From Phycisphaerales bacterium (GTDB taxonomy: Bacteria > Planctomycetota > Phycisphaerae > Phycisphaerales > SM1A02), in the NCBI GenBank assembly GCA_022446795.1, contig JAKVBX010000009.1, positions 108,072 to 172,071 of the forward strand: a DNA stretch of 64,000 nt. The letters are read 5' to 3'. Every line of letters begins with the position of its first letter. Position 1 is the first letter of the stretch. Of the stretch, positions 8,560 through 17,180 are shown one piece after another. The notes under the pieces are model-generated. The model was not told the origin of the DNA. It made no database searches and was given only the letters and a program-made list of their open reading frames with translations. A program made the position numbers and the translations under genes.

Positions 8560-10362
8560 CTATTCCTCGGAGATCGTCTCCCGGACAACCTCGTCGATCG
8601 TGGTTCGTCCGTCGTAAATGGACAGCAGTCCGGTTTCTCGCAGCGTTCGCATGCCACGCCGCCTGCATTCATTCCGCAGGGCCGCCGTGGAGGCCTGGTC
8701 CATGACCAATTCCCGCAACGAGTCATCCATGAACATCATCTCGAACAGGGCCAGGCGGCCCCGGTAGCCAGTGCCATTGCACGAGTCGCACCCCTCGCCC
8801 CGGAAGAACGTCCGCCCGGATACATCCGAGGGCCTCAGTTCAAGCTCCATGAGCTCCGCTTCGGAGGGCTCGTATTCCGTCTTGCAACTGGAACAGATGC
8901 GTCGCACGAGTCGTTGCGCGATGATGGCCTCGACCGTGGCCGTGATAAGAAAGGTTTCGACGCCGAGATCGACCATTCGCAGGACGGTGGACGGCGCATC
9001 ATTGGTATGCAGCGTGGAGAACACCAGGTGGCCCGTCAGCGACGCCTGGATCGCGATCTGCGCCGTCTCCAGGTCACGAATCTCACCCACCAGGATGGTG
9101 TCCGGATCCTGTCGCAGGAACGAGCGGAGCAGTCGACCGAAGGTCAGCTCCTGGTCGGTATTCACCTGGCACTGGATCAGGCCATCGATGTCGTACTCCA
9201 CCGGATCCTCGGCCGTGAGAATCTTCGTCTCCGGCTCGTTGAGTTCCGACAAGGCGGCATACAGGGTCGTCGTCTTGCCTGAGCCCGTCGGACCGGTGAT
9301 CAGAACAACGCCATTGGGCCGGCGGATCAGGTCCCGCATCTGCTCAAGCTCGTCGTCCCGGAAGCCCACCTTGTCAAGGCTCAACTGGACATTCGAACGG
9401 TCCAGCACACGCATCACGACCGACTCGCCGAACATGGTCGGAAGCACCGACACACGAAGGTCGATCGGCAACTGGTTGACGGTAAGTTCGATACGACCAT
9501 CCTGCGGCAGACGACGCTCGGCAATGTCGAGATTCGCCATGACCTTGATACGGCTGACGATCGGCAGCGCCAGGTGCGGCGGCGGCGGAACCATCTCGTA
9601 GAGGACGCCGTCGATGCGATACCGCATCTTGAACTCCTCCTCGAAGGGTTCGAAGTGGATATCGCTGGCCTTGTCCTTGATCGCCTGCAGCAGAACCAGG
9701 TTGAGCAGCCGGATGACCTTGTTGTCATCCGCCGCCATCGCGACCTGCTCCAGGTCGACGGAGTCGCCGCGACCATCGAGCGCTGCCAGCGTCTCGGAGT
9801 CATCCAACTGCGACATCATGTCGAGCATGGACGACCCGCCACCGGCGTAGAGCTTCTCGATGGCCTTGTCGATCTTGTCCGGCTCGGCGACCACGGCATT
9901 GACGGAGAAGCCCATCAGCAGCCGGAGGTCATCCACGGCCCGGAAGTTGTCCGGGCTCTTCATGGCAATGGTCAGCGTCTTCGATCCGGCATCGAAGGAC
10001 ACCGGGATGATCTGGTAGGTCTTGGCGGTCTCGGCAGGCAGTTGCTCGGTGAGTGCCTCGTCGAGGCTCTCCGGATCGACATCGATCATCTCCATGCCGG
10101 CCTGGCCGGAGATCGCCCGAAGGACGTCGGAATCGTTGATGTAGCCCAGGTCCTTCAGGATCTCGCCGATCCGGGACTCGTCCCCCTTCTCCTTGCGAGC
10201 TCTCTGGATGCTCAATGCCTCGTGGACCTGCTCCCGGGTCACCTTGCCCAGCTTGACCAGGACCCGGCCGAATCGACGGCCCTTCAGCTCCGCGGCTCCG
10301 CCGGAGGATCCACGCCCACTACTGGGCTTGCCCTTGACGGCCTCGGCCTGTGACTTGGCCAT
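8560..10362 (-). CDS. pilB: Pilus assembly / secretion ATPase, PilB/GspE family (copy 1)
   Basis: A 600-residue hexameric ATPase that powers pilin extraction and assembly at the cytoplasmic face. The N-terminal domain (VLVKLGKVTREQVHEAL) matches the T2SSE N-terminal fold. The catalytic core shows Walker A GPTGSGKTTTLY, an Asp box (ILTAEDPVEY), Walker B (DTILVGEIRDLETA) and a His box (GHLVFSTLHTND). A tetracysteine zinc site follows (CSSC and CDSC, separated by a longer-than-minimal loop). An AGGAG ribosome site precedes the ATG. It lies directly upstream of pilC with the same polarity. It is one of two PilB-like genes in the locus. Confidence 0.95.
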   Translation of the reverse strand: MAKSQAEAVKGKPSSGRGSSGGAAELKGRRFGRVLVKLGKVTREQVHEALSIQRARKEKGDESRIGEILKDLGYINDSDVLRAISGQAGMEMIDVDPESLDEALTEQLPAETAKTYQIIPVSFDAGSKTLTIAMKSPDNFRAVDDLRLLMGFSVNAVVAEPDKIDKAIEKLYAGGGSSMLDMMSQLDDSETLAALDGRGDSVDLEQVAMAADDNKVIRLLNLVLLQAIKDKASDIHFEPFEEEFKMRYRIDGVLYEMVPPPPHLALPIVSRIKVMANLDIAERRLPQDGRIELTVNQLPIDLRVSVLPTMFGESVVMRVLDRSNVQLSLDKVGFRDDELEQMRDLIRRPNGVVLITGPTGSGKTTTLYAALSELNEPETKILTAEDPVEYDIDGLIQCQVNTDQELTFGRLLRSFLRQDPDTILVGEIRDLETAQIAIQASLTGHLVFSTLHTNDAPSTVLRMVDLGVETFLITATVEAIIAQRLVRRICSSCKTEYEPSEAELMELELRPSDVSGRTFFRGEGCDSCNGTGYRGRLALFEMMFMDDSLRELVMDQASTAALRNECRRRGMRTLRETGLLSIYDGRTTIDEVVRETISEE

Positions 10363-10579
10363 GACAAATTGCTCCTAGAGAGGCTGGAATGGGGCCGCTT
10401 GACGCCTTGCCAAGCCTTGAGACCCCGAATCCGGGCGCTATATGAAACCGTACATTCTTTTTCGTTATAGCTGACCGACAGGGGGCCGTTTTTCTTACCG
10501 AAATCGGCTGTGCCATCGATCTTATGCAATAAGAACCCATGGCTCCAGGTGGCCCTGGGACCACTGGGCCAAGTCCAAA
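10363..10579. other. Intergenic region between pilT and pilB with AT-rich island
   Basis: These 217 bases separate pilT from the downstream pilB. Positions about 10440-10530 are clearly more AT-rich than the surroundings and include runs such as TTTTTC, which suits a promoter region for pilB-pilC-pseudopilins. On the minus strand just after the pilT stop, TGGCCC and GGGCCA form a perfect 6-bp stem around a 10-base loop (10551-10572), but no T-run follows. I see no open frame with coding character here. The exact promoter cannot be assigned. Confidence 0.4.
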
Positions 10580-11695
10580 TCAGTCCTTGGCGTCTTCCAG
10601 ATCCAGCTCCGGACGACCCACGGTCTGGCCCGAACGGTGCACCCGGTTGGTGAGCTCACCTGGATCGCGAGCCTTGTCCACCATCTCCTCGGCCGAGATC
10701 ATGCCACGCTCGAAGAGGCTGAACAGGTTGTCATCCAGGAGCTGCATGCCGAATTTTCGGCCGGTCTGGATGGCCGAATCGATCCGGAAGGTCTTGTTCT
10801 CGCGGATCAGGTTCGAGATGGCCGGGGTCACCACCAGGAACTCATAGGAGGCCACCCGGCCGGGCTTGTCGCACCGGGCCAGCAGGACCTGCGAGAGGAC
10901 CGCCACCAGCGAGGTGGACAGCTGGACCCGGACCTGGGCCTGCTGGTTGGTTGGAAAGGCATCGATGATTCGGTTGATGGTGCCCGCAGCACCCGTGGTG
11001 TGCAGGGTGGCGAACACGAGGTGGCCCGTCTCGGCCGCCCGAATGGCCGCCTCGATGGTCTCCAGGTCACGCATTTCGCCCACCAGGATCACGTCGGGGT
11101 CCGAACGCAGCACGCGGCGAAGGGCTTCCTCGAAGGTCGGGACATCCGCCCCCACCTCACGCTGGTTGACCACCGACCGCTTGTGCGTGTGGTAGTACTC
11201 GATGGGATCCTCGACCGTGACGATATGCCGATCGAACTCGGTGTTGATGTAGTCCACCATCGTGGCCAGCGACGTCGTCTTGCCCGATCCGGTGGGCCCT
11301 GTCACGACGAACAGGCCACGAGGACGACGAATCAACTCCCTGCAGATTGGCGGCAAGCCGATCTGATCAAAGGTCAGGAATTCATTGGGGATCAAGCGAA
11401 GCACGAGCGAGACGTCGCCACGCTGCCGGAAGACCGAGACACGGAAGCGAGCCGCCTCGCCAAAGGCGAAGCCGAAGTCCGTTCCGCCGATTTCCTGCAG
11501 TTCCTGCTGGTTCCGCTCGGGCGTGATCGACTTCATCAGGGCGACGCAGTCATCAGAATCCAGAACCTTGGTGTCGAGATTCCGAAGCTTGCCGTTCAGG
11601 CGCAGCGTCGGTTTCCGCCCCACCGAGATGTGAAGGTCGGAGGCGTCCTGCTTGACGACGGTGTCCAACAGCCGGTCAATCTGCATGGTGGACAT
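10580..11695 (-). CDS. pilT: Twitching motility / pilus retraction ATPase PilT
   Basis: A 371-residue PilT-family ATPase, which disassembles pili and drives retraction. The N-terminus (MQIDRLLDTVVKQDASDLHI) is the typical PilT PAS-like start. The core holds Walker A GPTGSGKTTSLA, VTVEDPIEYYH, LRSDPDVILVGEMRD (Walker B) and GHLVFATLHT. The PilT hallmark AIRAAETGHL is present. There is no tetracysteine motif, which separates it from the PilB copies on either side. An AAGGAG ribosome site lies 9 bases before the ATG. Its presence argues for a dynamic type IV pilus, since plain type II secretion systems lack PilT. Confidence 0.94.
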   Translation of the reverse strand: MSTMQIDRLLDTVVKQDASDLHISVGRKPTLRLNGKLRNLDTKVLDSDDCVALMKSITPERNQQELQEIGGTDFGFAFGEAARFRVSVFRQRGDVSLVLRLIPNEFLTFDQIGLPPICRELIRRPRGLFVVTGPTGSGKTTSLATMVDYINTEFDRHIVTVEDPIEYYHTHKRSVVNQREVGADVPTFEEALRRVLRSDPDVILVGEMRDLETIEAAIRAAETGHLVFATLHTTGAAGTINRIIDAFPTNQQAQVRVQLSTSLVAVLSQVLLARCDKPGRVASYEFLVVTPAISNLIRENKTFRIDSAIQTGRKFGMQLLDDNLFSLFERGMISAEEMVDKARDPGELTNRVHRSGQTVGRPELDLEDAKD

Positions 11696-11729
11696 GGGTC
11701 AAGAACTCCTTCGCAAATCAAACACGGGA

Positions 11730-13466
11730 TCACGCCACATCGATGTTGGCCCCTACGAGCGTATCTGCCTGAGCGAACTTGGCGACCTCGCCAGGCGTGG
11801 TCGTTCCCTTGAGGATCTTCAATCGTCCATCTCCAAGCAAGTCCCGCATGCCGTTTCTGATCGCCGATTGGCGAATATCCGACACCGGGGCCCGTTCGAA
11901 GGCCATTTCCCGGATTTCCGTGGTCATTATCATCAGCTCGAAGATCGCCTGACGACCTCGGAACCCCAGCCCATTGCACTTGGGACAACCCACTGGGTCC
12001 ATGATCTTGCCCTGGGCCTCCGACTCGGAGATGTTCATGAGCTTGAGCATCTTCTCGTCGAAGGACTCCGCCTCACGCTTGCAGGAACTGCAGAGCACCC
12101 GGATCAGCCGCTGGGCCATGATGGCCTGGATCGAACTGGCTGCCAGGTAGGGCTTCACACCCATGTCGATCAGTCGAGTGATCGCTGACGGGGCATCATT
12201 GGTATGCAGGGTGGAGAACACCAGGTGGCCCGTCAAGGCGGCCTGGACCGCGATGTCGGCCACTTCCCGGTCACGGATCTCACCGATGAGAATCACGTTG
12301 GGAGCCTGTCGCAACATCGAGCGGAGAATGCTGGGGAAGGTCAGGCCGATCTCATCATTGACCTGGCACTGGTTGATCCCGGCGAAGCTGTATTCGATCG
12401 GATCCTCCGCCGTGATGATCTTGCGATCCGGCCGGTTGAGGACGTCCAAGGCGGAATACAAGGTGGTCGTCTTGCCTGAGCCGGTAGGACCGGTGACCAG
12501 GAAAATCCCGTTGGGACGGCGAATCACCCGGTTGAAGACATCAAGGTGATCCTGCTCGAAGCCCAGGGACAGCAGACCCACCCGAGCGGAATCGGGGCGG
12601 AGAATACGCAGAACGACGGACTCACCGTGGTAGGCCGGGCAGCAGGAGACACGGAAGTCCACCTGCGATTCATCGATGAACATCTTGATTCGGCCGTCCT
12701 GGGGAACACGCCGTTCCGCGATGTTCACGCCGGCCATCAACTTCATGCGGGCCAGCAGGGCCGCCTGCATCCGCTTGGGCAGCTTGTCCCGCACCACGCA
12801 CACGCCGTCGATGCGATACCGGAGGACGACGCGGTCGGACATCGGTTCGATATGGATATCCGAGGCCCGTCCGCGAACGGCCTCGTGGATGATCTTCGTT
12901 GCCAACCGGACGATCGGAGCATCGTCTTCGCCACCGGAGATGTCCACCGAGGCATCCACGGAACGATCGACCGTCACGTCGATCGATTCGGTCACCAGCG
13001 ACTCCTGGGAGACGGCCTGGCCACCGCCCATCTGCGCGTCGATGAACTCCTTGATCGCGCTGCGGGGCGCGATGATCGTGTCCACTTCCATGTTCAGTCG
13101 GAAGCGAAGCAGATCGAGTAGTTCCAGATCCATTGGATCGTGGATGATGACCTGCATCCGGCCACTCTTCTGACCCGCTGGCAGCACGAGGTGCTTGCGA
13201 ATCAGGTCCGTAGGCGCGGCATCGAGATCGACGTCCGCAACGTCCTCCGGCTCGGTGAGGCCGTTGAACTCCATGTCAAACTGCTCGGCGAGGGCCTCCG
13301 CAATCTGGACGTCGTTGCAGAAGCTCGCCTCGACGATGGCTTCGCCCAACCGCCGACCGGAGCCACGAGCCAGCGATAGCGCCTGCTCGAGTTGCTCGTC
13401 AGTGATCAGTTTCTGGCGGACGAGAATCTCGCCCAGCTTCAGTCGAACTCGGGGCTGCCTGGCCAT
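11730..13466 (-). CDS. Pilus assembly ATPase, PilB/GspE family (copy 2)
   Basis: A 578-residue second PilB/GspE-like ATPase. It has the N-terminal T2SSE domain (LKLGEILVRQKLITDEQLEQAL), Walker A GPTGSGKTTTLY, ITAEDPIEY, Walker B NVILIGEIRDREVA, the His box GHLVFSTLHTND and the tetracysteine pair CSSC ... CPKC. It differs clearly from copy 1 in the N-terminal half, so the pair is not a recent duplication. It is the first gene of the minus-strand pilus cluster and sits 34 bases before pilT. The two ATPases may drive separate assemblies, or one may be auxiliary. Sequence alone does not decide this. Confidence 0.93.
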   Translation of the reverse strand: MARQPRVRLKLGEILVRQKLITDEQLEQALSLARGSGRRLGEAIVEASFCNDVQIAEALAEQFDMEFNGLTEPEDVADVDLDAAPTDLIRKHLVLPAGQKSGRMQVIIHDPMDLELLDLLRFRLNMEVDTIIAPRSAIKEFIDAQMGGGQAVSQESLVTESIDVTVDRSVDASVDISGGEDDAPIVRLATKIIHEAVRGRASDIHIEPMSDRVVLRYRIDGVCVVRDKLPKRMQAALLARMKLMAGVNIAERRVPQDGRIKMFIDESQVDFRVSCCPAYHGESVVLRILRPDSARVGLLSLGFEQDHLDVFNRVIRRPNGIFLVTGPTGSGKTTTLYSALDVLNRPDRKIITAEDPIEYSFAGINQCQVNDEIGLTFPSILRSMLRQAPNVILIGEIRDREVADIAVQAALTGHLVFSTLHTNDAPSAITRLIDMGVKPYLAASSIQAIMAQRLIRVLCSSCKREAESFDEKMLKLMNISESEAQGKIMDPVGCPKCNGLGFRGRQAIFELMIMTTEIREMAFERAPVSDIRQSAIRNGMRDLLGDGRLKILKGTTTPGEVAKFAQADTLVGANIDVA

Positions 13467-13620
13467 TGATCATCCGTGGCTTGGGGAAGGGAAGGGCCCT
13501 GCCTGCTGGGGTCTCAGCAGCCGAAAACGCACCGGCCACCTCCTGAACAGGGTAGTATGGCGGCCCGCCTGACGCATCGCAACACGCGATTTCGCAGGTC
13601 TCGCCGTGGCGGATATACCG

Positions 13621-14337
13621 ATGCCACCCCCTCCAGGCCCGACGCCCGAATCCGACCCGTCAACCAGTGCCATGCCACGGCTGCTGGTGACTGCCGGTCC
13701 CACTCGAGAACCCATCGATGCGGTCCGTTTTATCGGGAATCGATCCTCGGGACGGATGGGTCATGCCATCGCCACGGAAGCCGCTCGCCGTGGCTGGCCG
13801 ACCACGCTGCTGCTGGGACCGGTGACCACGCCTGCACCCGATGGACCCCGGATCGAGCGATTTCAAACTGGAACTGAACTGCAGGACCTGCTCACGCACC
13901 ACTGGCCCAGCCATGACATGCTGATCATGGCCGCCGCAGTAGCCGACTTCGTCCCGGAATCCCGACATGCCGGAAAACTGTCCCGCCGGGACGGCGACCT
14001 GGTGCTGACACTGAAGCCTGCACCGGATCTGCTCACGGCGCTGGCCAAGTCGCGTCGCCCCGACCAGACCATGGTCGGATTCGCCCTCGAGGAAGCCGCC
14101 GACCTGCCCGAACGAGCCGCCGCCAAGCTTCAGCGCAAGAACCTGGACGCGATCGTCGCCAATCCACTGGCCGCCATGGAGGCCCCGGATGTCGATGCCA
14201 CGCTGCTGACCCGGGATGGCGCCTGCATCGAGGCCCCCCCCGGCCTCTCCAAGCCGGCATTTGCCGCCTGGCTGCTGGATCACCTGGCCACCATCCACGA
14301 CGGCACGCGAAGCTCCACGGACCGGTCGCTACCATGA
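13621..14337 (+). CDS. coaB: Phosphopantothenate-cysteine ligase domain protein (CoaB only)
   Basis: About 238 residues corresponding to the C-terminal CoaB half of the usual Dfp/CoaBC enzyme. CoaB joins 4'-phosphopantothenate and cysteine using a nucleotide. Motifs are VTAGPTREPIDAVRFIGNRSSGRMG at the N-terminus, AAAVADF and KLQRKNLDAIVANP. The N-terminal flavin decarboxylase (CoaC) half is absent. The preceding DNA has no room for it and carries the opposite-strand ATPase start. Stand-alone CoaB proteins are known in some bacteria, so this may be functional if coaC lies elsewhere. Possible starts are a GTG at 13606 and ATGs at 13621 and 13672. The conserved domain begins right after the last one. 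Confidence 0.85.
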   Translation: MPPPPGPTPESDPSTSAMPRLLVTAGPTREPIDAVRFIGNRSSGRMGHAIATEAARRGWPTTLLLGPVTTPAPDGPRIERFQTGTELQDLLTHHWPSHDMLIMAAAVADFVPESRHAGKLSRRDGDLVLTLKPAPDLLTALAKSRRPDQTMVGFALEEAADLPERAAAKLQRKNLDAIVANPLAAMEAPDVDATLLTRDGACIEAPPGLSKPAFAAWLLDHLATIHDGTRSSTDRSLP

Positions 14338-14344
14338 CGCCCTC

Positions 14345-15958
14345 ATGTCGATAACCGAGCACGACAACTCGCATCCCACCCGACCCCGAACCACCGCCGC
14401 CGTGTTCAGCATCGTCGCCTCGATCCTGATCGCGATCCTGCTCGCCGTCAGTCTCGCCGGTATCGGGGCACACCACGATGATGACCATGGCCACGGCGAT
14501 GACGCGGTTCACGCCGAGGTCGCCGCCGAGACCGCCGACGGCGAGTTGCCCAAGCCCGGTGACATCTATCCGCAGACGGCTGTCACCGCGGAAGACACCC
14601 AGGACGCCACGGCTGCCCAGAACAAGATGCCGGCCCTCTGGGGCCTGGGCATCATTCCCTTCGTGCTGCTGCTGGGGTCCATCGCGGTCCTGCCCCTCAT
14701 CCCGGCCACGGAACACTGGTGGCACAGCAACCTGAGCCGCTACCTCGTCGCGATGGCACTGGCCCTCTGCACGATCGCGTTCTACTGGCTGGTGATGGAT
14801 TTTGGCCGTGTCGGGCACATGCTCGACCATGCGCTGCTGGAGGAATACATCCCATTCATCGTGCTGTTGTTCAGCCTGTACGTCATCAGCGGCGGTATCC
14901 ACCTCGGCGGCGACGTTCATGCCTCACCACGCACCAACACGTCGTTCCTCGCCATCGGGTTCCTGATCGCCTCGTTCATCGGCACGACCGGCGCCAGCAT
15001 GCTGCTGATCCGACCGCTGCTCAAGACGAATCGCGAGCGTCGCTACAAGGTCCACACCGTGGTCATGTTCATCTTCCTGGTGAGCAACATCGGCGGCACG
15101 CTGCTTCCGATCGGCGACCCACCGCTCTTCCTGGGCTACCTCCAGGGCGTCCCCTTCTTCTGGACCTTCGGCCTCTGGTTCGAATGGATCGTTGCGGGCG
15201 TGATTCTGCTGGTGGTGTACTACGTCTGGGACTCCATCCTGTTCCGGCGTGAAGCCGAGGTGGTCCGGGTGTTCTCCCGAGCCAACGTGCAACCCCTGCG
15301 AATCTCCGGCGGACTGAACTTCCTCTGGCTCGTGGGCGTCATCTGCTGCGTGGCCTTCATCAATCCGCAGAACCCGCTGCCCTTCTTCAACTGGACACCA
15401 TTCCCCTTCCTTCGTGAACTGGGCATGATGGCCCTGGTCGCGATATCCCTGGTGGCCACGCGGAAGGCGATCCGCGAGGCCAACCAGTTCGACTACCACG
15501 CCATCATCGAGGTTGCCGCGATCTTCGTCGGGATCTTCATCACCATGCAGGTACCCCTCGACGTCCTGAAAGCCGCCGGAACCGAAATCACGACGGTGAT
15601 CAACGAACCCTGGCAGTACTTCTGGATCACCGGCGGACTCTCCAGCGTCCTGGACAACGCGCCCACCTACCTGGTCTTCTTCAAGCTGGCCGAAACCGGT
15701 GTCAACCCGGAAGGCACGCTGATGCTCATGCTGCTTGGCGGCGAATCCATTCCCGTTGATCTGCTGGTCGCGATCAGCCTCGGCGCCGTGTTCCTGGGCG
15801 CCATGACCTACATCGGCAATGGCCCCAATTTCATGGTCAAGGCCATCGCCGAGCAGGCGGGCGTGCAGATGCCGTCCTTCTTCGGGTTCGTCTTCAAGTA
15901 CAGCATCCCGGTGCTGCTGCCCGTATTCATCCTGATCACGGTGATCTTCCTGCTCTAG
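14345..15958 (+). CDS. Ion transporter superfamily membrane protein (CitMHS/NhaD-like sodium:proton antiporter)
   Basis: A 537-residue polytopic membrane protein. After a first transmembrane helix (about 18-38) comes an external loop starting HHDDDHGHGDD and rich in His, Asp and Glu. About ten more hydrophobic segments follow. Family-like motifs are IGTTGASMLLIRP and VSNIGGTLLPIGDPPLFLG in the first half and GGLSSVLDNAPTYLVFF and YIGNGPNFMVKAIAE in the second. This is the inverted-repeat arrangement of the citrate/arsenite/Na+-H+ antiporter superfamily. The substrate is not certain; Na+/H+ exchange is the usual annotation. The His/Asp loop suggests metal or proton sensing, which is inference. 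It starts 7 bases after coaB, so it is probably co-transcribed. Confidence 0.8.
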   Translation: MSITEHDNSHPTRPRTTAAVFSIVASILIAILLAVSLAGIGAHHDDDHGHGDDAVHAEVAAETADGELPKPGDIYPQTAVTAEDTQDATAAQNKMPALWGLGIIPFVLLLGSIAVLPLIPATEHWWHSNLSRYLVAMALALCTIAFYWLVMDFGRVGHMLDHALLEEYIPFIVLLFSLYVISGGIHLGGDVHASPRTNTSFLAIGFLIASFIGTTGASMLLIRPLLKTNRERRYKVHTVVMFIFLVSNIGGTLLPIGDPPLFLGYLQGVPFFWTFGLWFEWIVAGVILLVVYYVWDSILFRREAEVVRVFSRANVQPLRISGGLNFLWLVGVICCVAFINPQNPLPFFNWTPFPFLRELGMMALVAISLVATRKAIREANQFDYHAIIEVAAIFVGIFITMQVPLDVLKAAGTEITTVINEPWQYFWITGGLSSVLDNAPTYLVFFKLAETGVNPEGTLMLMLLGGESIPVDLLVAISLGAVFLGAMTYIGNGPNFMVKAIAEQAGVQMPSFFGFVFKYSIPVLLPVFILITVIFLL

Positions 15959-15976
15959 GGCGGCTACCATGCCTCG

Positions 15977-16174
15977 ATGCAGGTGACGATCAACGGCGAA
16001 CCGAAACAGCTCGCGGGCGAGACGATCGAGGCGGTCCTGGCGGAGTTGGGACTTCTCGACAAGCCCTGCGCCGTGGAGGTCAACCGACAGCTCGTGCCGG
16101 CCCGTGATCGCAGCGAGCATCGCCTCGCGGACGGGGACTCGATCGAGATCGTCACCCTCGTCGGCGGTGGATGA
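15977..16174 (+). CDS. thiS: Sulfur carrier protein ThiS
   Basis: A 65-residue ubiquitin-like protein ending in VGGG, the C-terminal Gly-Gly tail that is adenylated and thiocarboxylated to carry sulfur for the thiazole ring of thiamine. The start MQVTINGEPKQLAGETIEAVL and the FAVEVN-like segment (CAVEVNRQLVP) match ThiS. It is 18 bases after the transporter stop and 24 bases before thiG. The next gene encodes its partner enzyme. Confidence 0.95.
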   Translation: MQVTINGEPKQLAGETIEAVLAELGLLDKPCAVEVNRQLVPARDRSEHRLADGDSIEIVTLVGGG

Positions 16175-16198
16175 GGATCCAGGGAAGGAGACGGAGAC

Positions 16199-17062
16199 AT
16201 GGTGACAGAAGTGGACATCGACACCCGGGAAGCCACGCCGATCCAGATCGGCCCGTGCACGCTGACCAGTCGCCTGATTGCCGGCACCGGGAAGTACGAG
16301 AACTACGAGATCATGCAGGCGGCCCTGGCCGCCTCCGGATGCAGTGCCGTCACCGTCGCCGTGCGCCGGGAACGGCTCGTCGACGACCAGGGGCGTTCCA
16401 TCCTGGACTTCCTGGATCTCGACCGATACACCATCCTCCCCAATACGGCCGGGTGTTTCAGTGCCGACGACGCGATCCGCGTTTCCCGCCTGGGACGTGA
16501 CCTGCTGGAACAACTGGACAACGCCGGGCAACACTGGGTCAAGCTCGAGGTCCTGGGTGATCGCACGACACTGCTGCCCGATCCGGTCGGCACGCTCGAA
16601 GCCTGCCGCGAACTCGTGGCCGATGGTTTCCAGGTGCTGTGCTACACCAGCGATGATCCGATCATCGCGGCCCGGCTTCGTGACGCAGGCGCCGCTTGTG
16701 TCATGCCGGCCGGCAGTCCCATCGGTTCCGGCCGCGGCATCGCCAATCCACCGGCCATCCACCTGGTACGACAGGTCCTCAAGGACCCGGAGCATGGTGG
16801 CGATCCCGACTACCCGCTGATCGTGGATGCCGGCGTGGGCACACCCAGCGACGTCACCGTCGCGATGGAACTCGGTGCCGATGGCGTGCTTCTCAATACC
16901 GGGATCGCCCATGCTGAAGATCCCGTGAGAATGGCAACCGCCATGCGACTGGCCTGCCTGGCTGGATACCACGGTGCCCGGAGCGGGCGGATTCCGCGCA
17001 AGCTGCATGCCACGGCCTCGAGCCCATGGGAAGGCATGATCACCACCATTCCCGGCGAGTGA
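16199..17062 (+). CDS. thiG: Thiazole synthase ThiG
   Basis: A 287-residue TIM-barrel enzyme that makes the thiamine thiazole from 1-deoxy-D-xylulose 5-phosphate, dehydroglycine and ThiS thiocarboxylate in the cytoplasm. The Schiff-base lysine is K115 in WVKLEVLGD. Other hallmarks are [36 protein letters not shown] and [11 protein letters not shown]. It is preceded by GGAAGGAG. The thiS-thiG pair is followed by a strong hairpin. ThiF, ThiH or ThiO are not in the window. Confidence 0.96.
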   Translation: MVTEVDIDTREATPIQIGPCTLTSRLIAGTGKYENYEIMQAALAASGCSAVTVAVRRERLVDDQGRSILDFLDLDRYTILPNTAGCFSADDAIRVSRLGRDLLEQLDNAGQHWVKLEVLGDRTTLLPDPVGTLEACRELVADGFQVLCYTSDDPIIAARLRDAGAACVMPAGSPIGSGRGIANPPAIHLVRQVLKDPEHGGDPDYPLIVDAGVGTPSDVTVAMELGADGVLLNTGIAHAEDPVRMATAMRLACLAGYHGARSGRIPRKLHATASSPWEGMITTIPGE

Positions 17063-17124
17063 GCATGGCGCACAGCCGGCTGGTACCCTGCCCGCGTCTC
17101 CGCTGTGGTAGGTGGACGACCTTC

Positions 17125-17151
17125 GCCCCGGGCTTCGGCCCGGGGCGTTCT
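17125..17151 (+). terminator. Intrinsic terminator after thiG (UUCG tetraloop)
   Basis: A perfect 9-bp stem, GCCCCGGGC (17125-17133) and GCCCGGGGC (17138-17146), closes a TTCG tetraloop and is followed by GTTCTTTATT. It lies 62 bases after the thiG stop and would end the coaB-transporter-thiSG transcript. On the other strand no T-run follows. Confidence 0.85.
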
Positions 17152-17180
17152 TTATTCTGGTGATTCAATCCGGTCGCCCG

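Noticed and set aside
14924..17008. A 694-residue open frame on the minus strand
   Set aside because: It is antisense to the transporter, thiS and thiG, all of which have clear family motifs.
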